NCBI GenBank assembly: GCA_900553115.1 | Contig: USCF01000062.1 | Location: forward strand, 1 to 6,604 | Direction of reading: 5' to 3' | Source of the DNA: an uncultured Alphaproteobacteria bacterium | GTDB taxonomy: Bacteria; Pseudomonadota; Alphaproteobacteria; RF32; CAG-239 | DNA length: 6,604 nucleotides | Part shown: one piece after another, positions 6,005 through 6,604 of the stretch | Layout: every line of letters begins with the position of its first letter | Position numbering within the stretch: the stretch's first letter is position 1 | The notes under the pieces: generated by a model | Told to the model about the DNA's origin: nothing | Database searches by the model: none | The model's input: the letters and a program-made list of their open reading frames with translations, nothing else | Position numbers and translations under genes: made by a program

Positions 6005-6041
6005 GGAAACAGTCCGCTTTGAGGGCTGTTTCCTGTTTTTT
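6005..6041 (+). terminator. Rho-independent terminator after the comM operon
   Basis: GGAAACAG (6005-6012) pairs perfectly with CTGTTTCC (6026-6033). The stem continues inward with TCC/GGG (one T-G wobble) around a seven-base loop, and is followed by TG and six T residues (6036-6041). It starts 14 bases after the stop codon of the 755-residue gene and separates that operon from the pilin-like gene. Confidence 0.9.
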
Positions 6042-6079
6042 GAAAAAAAGTTCAGGCTGAAATATTTGAGGAGATAATT

Positions 6080-6604
6080 ATGTATAAAATAACGGAACAA
6101 GGGCGTAGTATGATAGAAATGCTGGGCGTGCTGGCTATTATCGGCGTGCTTAGCGTGGGCGGTTTGCATGTGGTAAACCGTATGCAGTATGAACACAAAG
6201 CAACACAATTGGTAAATGATTTTGCCGAAACTGTTACCAAATTGCAGAAGAGTATTGGTCAAATGGATAGTGGATATAAAAATATAAGTGTATTTGCTTA
6301 CAAGAATAATTTATATTCGACTAATTGGGTGCCAAATCAAAAAAACAATATAATCATATATACAGGCTTATTGAGTTCTACGTATAAGCTTTCATCATCC
6401 AGTGATTCACCACATTATACTGTTTATGCTATGAATGTTGATGATAATATTTGTATAAGATTAGCCATGCAGGAATTTCCGAATATTAGATATGTTTTTG
6501 CAAATGATAAGAACGTTCACAGTAAAACTGTTAAATTATCTTTAAAGAACGTAACAGACAAATGTAACAAAGGTTCAGATAATAAAATATATTTTATATT
6601 TAAA
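6080..6604 (+). CDS. Type IV pilin-like protein (3' end beyond window)
   Basis: The frame is open for 175 codons and runs off the window. The N-terminus MYKITEQG is a short class III leader. Cleavage after Gly8 by a prepilin peptidase would place Glu13 at the conserved +5 position, in GRSMIEMLGVLAIIGV, followed by a hydrophobic helix ending near residue 30. This is the assembly signal and spine helix of type IV pilins and type II secretion pseudopilins. The mature first residue would be Arg, where Phe or Met is usual. The C-terminal part (about 40-175) is a globular domain I do not recognise; Cys125 and Cys162 could form the disulfide loop seen in many pilins. GAGGAG (6068-6073) lies six bases before the ATG. 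The tail is far more AT-rich than the N-terminal coding part. Major pilin, minor pilin and pseudopilin cannot be told apart here. Confidence 0.85.
   Translation, partial: MYKITEQGRSMIEMLGVLAIIGVLSVGGLHVVNRMQYEHKATQLVNDFAETVTKLQKSIGQMDSGYKNISVFAYKNNLYSTNWVPNQKNNIIIYTGLLSSTYKLSSSSDSPHYTVYAMNVDDNICIRLAMQEFPNIRYVFANDKNVHSKTVKLSLKNVTDKCNKGSDNKIYFIFK

Noticed and set aside
6040..6068. Possible promoter TTGAAA / TATTTG for the pilin-like gene
   Set aside because: The -10 box is poor and the predicted start would fall on the ribosome binding site. Read-through of the terminator or another promoter cannot be judged from sequence.

Overview
The window looks like a chromosomal segment of an uncultured, host-associated alphaproteobacterium. 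This is inferred from three things: alphaproteobacterial-looking S6, S18 and L9 proteins in the order rpsF-rpsR-rplI; a moderately AT-rich composition; and a pilin-like N-terminus (GRSMIEMLGVLAIIGV) that I recall from gut alphaproteobacterial metagenome genomes. No rRNA, tRNA, CRISPR array or transposase gene is visible.

Layout. Positions 1-251 hold no convincing gene: two long imperfect hairpins (8-51 and 128-177) resemble a REP/BIME-type intergenic repeat, and a rho-independent terminator (192-223) ends the leftward ribosomal operon. Positions 252-1320 (minus strand) carry rplI, rpsR and rpsF, transcribed rpsF to rpsR to rplI. Each of the two downstream genes has a Shine-Dalgarno sequence overlapping the preceding stop codon. 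Upstream of rpsF lie a structured leader with a CCG-containing bulge, consistent with the known S6:S18 autoregulatory site, and a sigma70-like promoter. A second promoter fires rightward from the same intergenic region.

Positions 1537-5991 (plus strand) form a tight three-gene operon with gaps of 9 and 12 bases. Its genes are a small acidic lipoprotein with an APMVEN tandem repeat, a complete ComM/YifB AAA+ ATPase, and a 755-residue secreted Cys-rich multidomain protein. That last protein has four N-terminal DGSLFPGG-C-x2-C repeats, a middle region resembling CsgG/ABC-auxiliary lipoprotein folds, a second Cys-rich array of ENGG-type repeats, and a C-terminal trypsin-like domain in which all three catalytic positions appear substituted. 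A strong terminator (6005-6041) follows. Positions 6080-6604 carry the start of a type IV pilin-like gene that runs off the window.

How the genes may work together. The ribosomal operon is housekeeping. The rightward operon joins a cytoplasmic DNA branch-migration ATPase known from natural transformation with two exported proteins of unknown function, next to a pilin-like gene. A link to DNA uptake or surface structures is a reasonable hypothesis but is supported only by proximity. The most unusual item is the 755-residue pseudoprotease chimera.
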